Below, piece after piece: positions 23,599 through 25,734 of a stretch of DNA of 25,734 bases (its first letter is position 1; each line of letters starts with the position of its first letter). The notes under the pieces were generated by a model. The model worked only from the letters and a program-made list of their open reading frames with translations. It was not told the DNA's origin and did no database searches. The DNA comes from an uncultured Dialister sp. (GTDB lineage Bacteria; Bacillota; Negativicutes; Veillonellales; Dialisteraceae). The stretch covers positions 1 through 25,734 of the forward strand of contig CAKQBK010000036.1 in assembly GCA_934216155.1 (NCBI GenBank), written 5' to 3'. Both the position numbers and the translations under genes were made by a program.

Positions 23599-23765
23599 GC
23601 GGTGTCATCACTGGCGTCATTTCTCCACTCTCCTACACATCCAGTTTCATATGTTTATATTTCATAAAGCACAAATACGACCGGTCGAAATGACGCTACG
23701 ACGAAATCTCCAGTAGTCACTAATCCCTAGCCACGAGCCACCAGTCACCAGTCACCAGCCACCCA
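23571..23765. repeat. Shortened CGTCATTTC palindrome (internal deletion) with trailing heptamers
   Basis: 23571-23623 is identical to 10049-10101. The sequence then jumps from the left arm ATTTC directly to TCCACTCTCCTACACATCC, matching the right inner arm of the full copy from about 10304. It ends with CGACCGGTCGAAATGACG at 23678-23695. The junction lies in ATTTC, present at both ends of the missing piece. CAGTCAC-type heptamers follow at 23713-23760. Confidence 0.88.
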
Positions 23766-23776
23766 AAACCAACTAT

Positions 23777-23805
23777 TTGAAAAATCACATACAGTATAGT
23801 AGAAT
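23777..23805 (+). promoter_or_regulatory. Sigma-70-type promoter, probably for the S41 protease gene
   Basis: TTGAAA at 23777-23782, a 17-nt spacer, and TAGAAT at 23800-23805. The start codon is about 185 nt downstream, so the leader would contain the decayed nonamer element at 23825-23967. Confidence 0.65.
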
Positions 23806-23824
23806 AACCCAATGAGACGAAGAC

Positions 23825-23967
23825 TCTTAGGTGACCCAGGTTACTTAGGTGGCTGAGGTTTCTCTAGAGTGATCCATTCATTCGAGCAACCTGAGAACCC
23901 TGAGCAACCTGAGTCACCTGTACATCAGCCGGAATCATCGAATATTTCACTTAACGGAATGGCATGG
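23825..23967. mobile_element. Decayed MITE-like element, copy D
   Basis: GGTTACTTAGG-type nonamers and CCTGAG nonamers flank a short TCTCTAGAGTGATCC core. The right edge ACATCAGCCGGAATCATCG, AATATTTC, CTTAACGGAATGGCA resembles the CATCAG...ATATTTCGCTTAAC...AGCATTGC end of copy B. No left terminal repeat or flanking direct repeat remains. Confidence 0.65.
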
Positions 23968-23989
23968 ATTACAAAGTAGGATCTAATAT

Positions 23990-25141
23990 ATGAAAGAAAC
24001 GACAAAAAATTATTTAAAAATCGGAATCCCCTCTTTTCTTGTGGGAGCGGGGCTTTCTATCGGTATGGGTGTGGCCATTGTGTATAGTATCACAGACCAT
24101 CCGCAGGAATTGATGCACTTTTTAGCCAATTATATGGACGTGAAGCATAACTATTTCAAATCCGTATCAGATACTACCTTATTTCAAGGGGCCTCTGAAG
24201 GGATGGTGGCGTCCCTGGGCGACCCGTACTCTACGGTGCTTTCGGGAGAGAAATATGACTCCTTCATGCAAAGTGCTTTAGGAGAATATGGCGGTATCGG
24301 GGTCGTCATGAGCGTTACCGAAGAGAACAAACCAATTATTCTCACCGTATTTCCTAATGGCACCGCCCACGAAGCAGGCCTTCAACCGGGAGATATCATT
24401 ACCGCTGTGGATGGGAATGACACCACCGAATTGGGTATCAATGGCACCGCATCGGCGGTCCGCGGTGAAAAAGGAACCACCGTCGAGATGGATATAGACC
24501 GCAATGGGGAAGCCATGCACTTCACGGTCAGCCGCTCTGAAATCACCTTGCCTACGGTACAAAGCTATATGGCGGGGGAAGATATCGGCTATATCCACAT
24601 CTATTCCTTTGGCAAACACACTGCCGATGAATTCCGTGACCAGCTGGCTTCGCTCAAAATCACCGGCGCGAAGAAACTCATCATTGACGTCCGTATGAAT
24701 CCAGGCGGGCTTCTCGATTCCGTGGTGGCCGTGGCAGACCAGATTCTCACCAAAGGCACGGTGGTGAGCTACCACACCAAAGGCGGACGAAGCGAAGATT
24801 ATACCATCGATGGAGTAGAAACGCCTATGCCTATGGTGGTGCTCATTGACAAAAACAGTGCCAGCGCTGCAGAAATTTTGGCCGGCGCCGTGCAGGACAA
24901 AAAAGAAGGAACCATCATGGGAGAAACCAGCTACGGCAAAGGCACCGTCCAGGCGGTGCTCCAAGATGGGGGACAAAGCGCCCTCAAGATTTCCATCGCC
25001 CAGTATCTGACACCGTCCGGAAAGACCATTGACAAAGTGGGCATTGAGCCGGATATCCCGGTGGAGCAGACCGGATTCCTTTTCAATAAAGACCATGACA
25101 ATGTGTTGCAAAAGGCCGTGGAAGTACTTTCTGGGAAGTAA
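23990..25141 (+). CDS. ctpA: S41 carboxy-terminal processing protease
   Basis: Membrane-anchored serine protease acting outside the cytoplasm, 383 aa. One N-terminal helix (about 12-32) acts as signal anchor. A PDZ domain at about 90-175 includes GIGVVMSV and the GLQPGDIITAVDG substrate-binding loop. The S41 catalytic domain has S292 in NSASAAE, K317 in YGKG and Q321. The Ser-Lys spacing of 25 and Lys-Gln spacing of 4 equal those of B. subtilis CtpB, so the enzyme should be active. Its place after an M23 hydrolase suggests control of peptidoglycan hydrolases, as CtpA does in Pseudomonas; this is inference. The ATG at 23990 follows a modest AGTAGGA. Confidence 0.92.
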   Translation: MKETTKNYLKIGIPSFLVGAGLSIGMGVAIVYSITDHPQELMHFLANYMDVKHNYFKSVSDTTLFQGASEGMVASLGDPYSTVLSGEKYDSFMQSALGEYGGIGVVMSVTEENKPIILTVFPNGTAHEAGLQPGDIITAVDGNDTTELGINGTASAVRGEKGTTVEMDIDRNGEAMHFTVSRSEITLPTVQSYMAGEDIGYIHIYSFGKHTADEFRDQLASLKITGAKKLIIDVRMNPGGLLDSVVAVADQILTKGTVVSYHTKGGRSEDYTIDGVETPMPMVVLIDKNSASAAEILAGAVQDKKEGTIMGETSYGKGTVQAVLQDGGQSALKISIAQYLTPSGKTIDKVGIEPDIPVEQTGFLFNKDHDNVLQKAVEVLSGK

Positions 25142-25177
25142 ATTTGGGTTGGATATTCATTCATTTTTGCTGAAATA

Positions 25178-25250
25178 AGTGCGTAGTAAGGAGTTAGAAG
25201 TGAGGAGTGGTGGAAGGGGTGCACAATTCATAAAGCGCCCCAATACTCCT
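25178..25250. repeat. Heptamers plus GC-rich hairpin, 3' element 5
   Basis: GTGCGTA, GTAAGGA and GTGAGGA heptamers lead to GTGGTGGAA. The hairpin GGGGTGC at 25216-25222 with GCGCCCC at 25235-25241 (one T-G pair) follows, then AATACTCC and a T run. It lies 75 nt after the protease stop codon. Confidence 0.87.
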
Positions 25251-25281
25251 TTTTATATAAAATATAAATTCGATACAAAAT

Positions 25282-25350
25282 AAAAGCCCATAATCTTTTG
25301 CAATCCGTCGGAGTTCGATTCTCCATGGAAACAAAAGGCTAAGGGCTTTT
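25282..25350 (+). terminator. Large terminator-like hairpin with a tRNA T-arm-like loop
   Basis: AAAAGCCCATAATCTTTTG at 25282-25300 pairs with CAAAAGGCTAAGGGCTTTT at 25332-25350 at 16 of 19 positions and ends in a T run. The loop contains GGAGTTCGATTCTCC, which looks like a tRNA T-stem and T-loop. It probably ends the protease transcript. The loop could be a remnant of a tRNA-derived attachment site. Confidence 0.6.
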
Positions 25351-25416
25351 CTAAATTTAGGATAGCTGAACCAAGAGAACTTGTCAAGAAAAAATTATAT
25401 GGTGTGAAGAAAGCAT

Positions 25417-25650
25417 GTGTTGATTTCTGCATATATTGTTCTTGTTATTATGATTTATTTGACAATTTATAATAATTCCCGTATATTAGGAATTGAAATA
25501 GCAAAGGCTTGGGCTGAGGGAACGCTAGCTCGATTATTCGGAGCGAGCACTCGGAGTGTGCAATTTGCTATTTTTTTGTGTTATTTTTTCAATACAATTT
25601 TTGTTGGTTATTGCTTTTTCAATCTCAAACAACCAACAATTAATAACTGA
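25417..25650 (+). CDS. Small membrane protein, unknown function
   Basis: I do not recognise this 77-aa product. It has two hydrophobic stretches, residues about 4-20 (SAYIVLVIMIYLTIY) and 49-68 (VQFAIFLCYFFNTIFVGYCF), joined by a basic/polar loop (ARLFGASTRS). A two-helix membrane protein with both ends on one side is likely. The start is GTG 25417 with only a weak purine stretch (GAAGAAAG) upstream. The region is clearly more AT-rich than the housekeeping genes, which may indicate acquired DNA. The reading frame is open but short, so it may not be a real gene. Confidence 0.4.
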   Translation: MLISAYIVLVIMIYLTIYNNSRILGIEIAKAWAEGTLARLFGASTRSVQFAIFLCYFFNTIFVGYCFFNLKQPTINN

Positions 25651-25667
25651 TTCTACACACGACAAAA

Positions 25668-25687
25668 ACACGGATGAAAATCCGTGT
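25668..25687. promoter_or_regulatory. Perfect GAAA-tetraloop hairpin before the last start codon
   Basis: ACACGGAT pairs perfectly with ATCCGTGT around GAAA. It is not followed by a T run. It lies 23 nt before a possible ATG, so a leader structure is more likely than a terminator. Confidence 0.55.
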
Positions 25688-25710
25688 GGAATTGCCAGGG
25701 AGAGGTCACC

Positions 25711-25734
25711 ATGAATACGGCGAAGGCGCATGCC
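25711..25734 (+). CDS. Possible start of a gene cut by the window end
   Basis: AGGGAGAGG at 25698-25706 precedes an ATG at 25711. Eight codons (MNTAKAHA) are open to the end of the window. The product cannot be identified. Confidence 0.4.

Noticed and set aside
25291..25331. A complete tRNA gene
   Set aside because: Only a T-arm-like segment is present; no acceptor stem, D-arm or pairing anticodon stem can be drawn.

Overview
The window reads as a chromosomal housekeeping segment of a diderm Firmicute. Negativicutes (Veillonella/Dialister-like) is my best guess. It rests on the run hpf - secA - prfB - DUF5693-type membrane protein - csaB, a split transketolase, then ftsE - ftsX - M23 hydrolase - S41 protease. 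xpt with a purine-type NCS2 permease also fits Firmicutes. The assignment comes from gene content and order only; no rRNA or species-specific marker is present.

Layout: (1) 312-4593, a YhaO/YhaN nuclease-ATPase pair of the SbcCD/Mre11-Rad50 type. (2) 5133-8576, single genes with their own promoters: an SGNH hydrolase, xanthine phosphoribosyltransferase and a xanthine/purine permease. (3) 9444-9983, long-form hibernation factor. (4) 10984-18162, secA, prfB with a programmed +1 frameshift, a DUF5693-like membrane protein and the overlapping pyruvyl transferase gene csaB. (5) 18689-20451, transketolase in two subunits joined by TAATG. (6) 20726-23472, ftsE-ftsX-M23 hydrolase, tightly coupled and closed by a strong terminator. 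(7) 23990-25141, carboxy-terminal protease. (8) 25142-25734, an AT-rich end with a small membrane protein of unknown function and the first codons of another possible gene. All supported genes are on the + strand.

The unusual part lies between the genes. Almost every intergenic region is packed with repeats that fold back on themselves. Four layers can be separated. The first is a non-autonomous transposon-like element of about 230 bp with 17-bp terminal inverted repeats; two intact copies are each flanked by a different perfect 10-bp direct repeat, and decayed, half and palindromised copies are also present. Its interior consists of nonamer tandem repeats (consensus CCTGAGNAA) that form hairpin arms around a palindromic core. 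The second is a superfamily of in-phase heptamer repeats (GTGACTA, GGGATTA, GTGAGGA, GTGCGTA and GTTAGCA types), often arranged as dyads just before start codons. The third is a GC-rich hairpin with base-pair covariation, found 27 to 90 nt after five different stop codons. The fourth is a set of 270 to 320 bp palindromes with CGTCATTTCGACCGGTCG-type arms, including one copy that looks like an internal-deletion derivative.

The coding genes look intact and ordinary. The candidate undescribed biology is this repeat ecosystem and its possible connection to the palindrome-processing nuclease type encoded at the left end.
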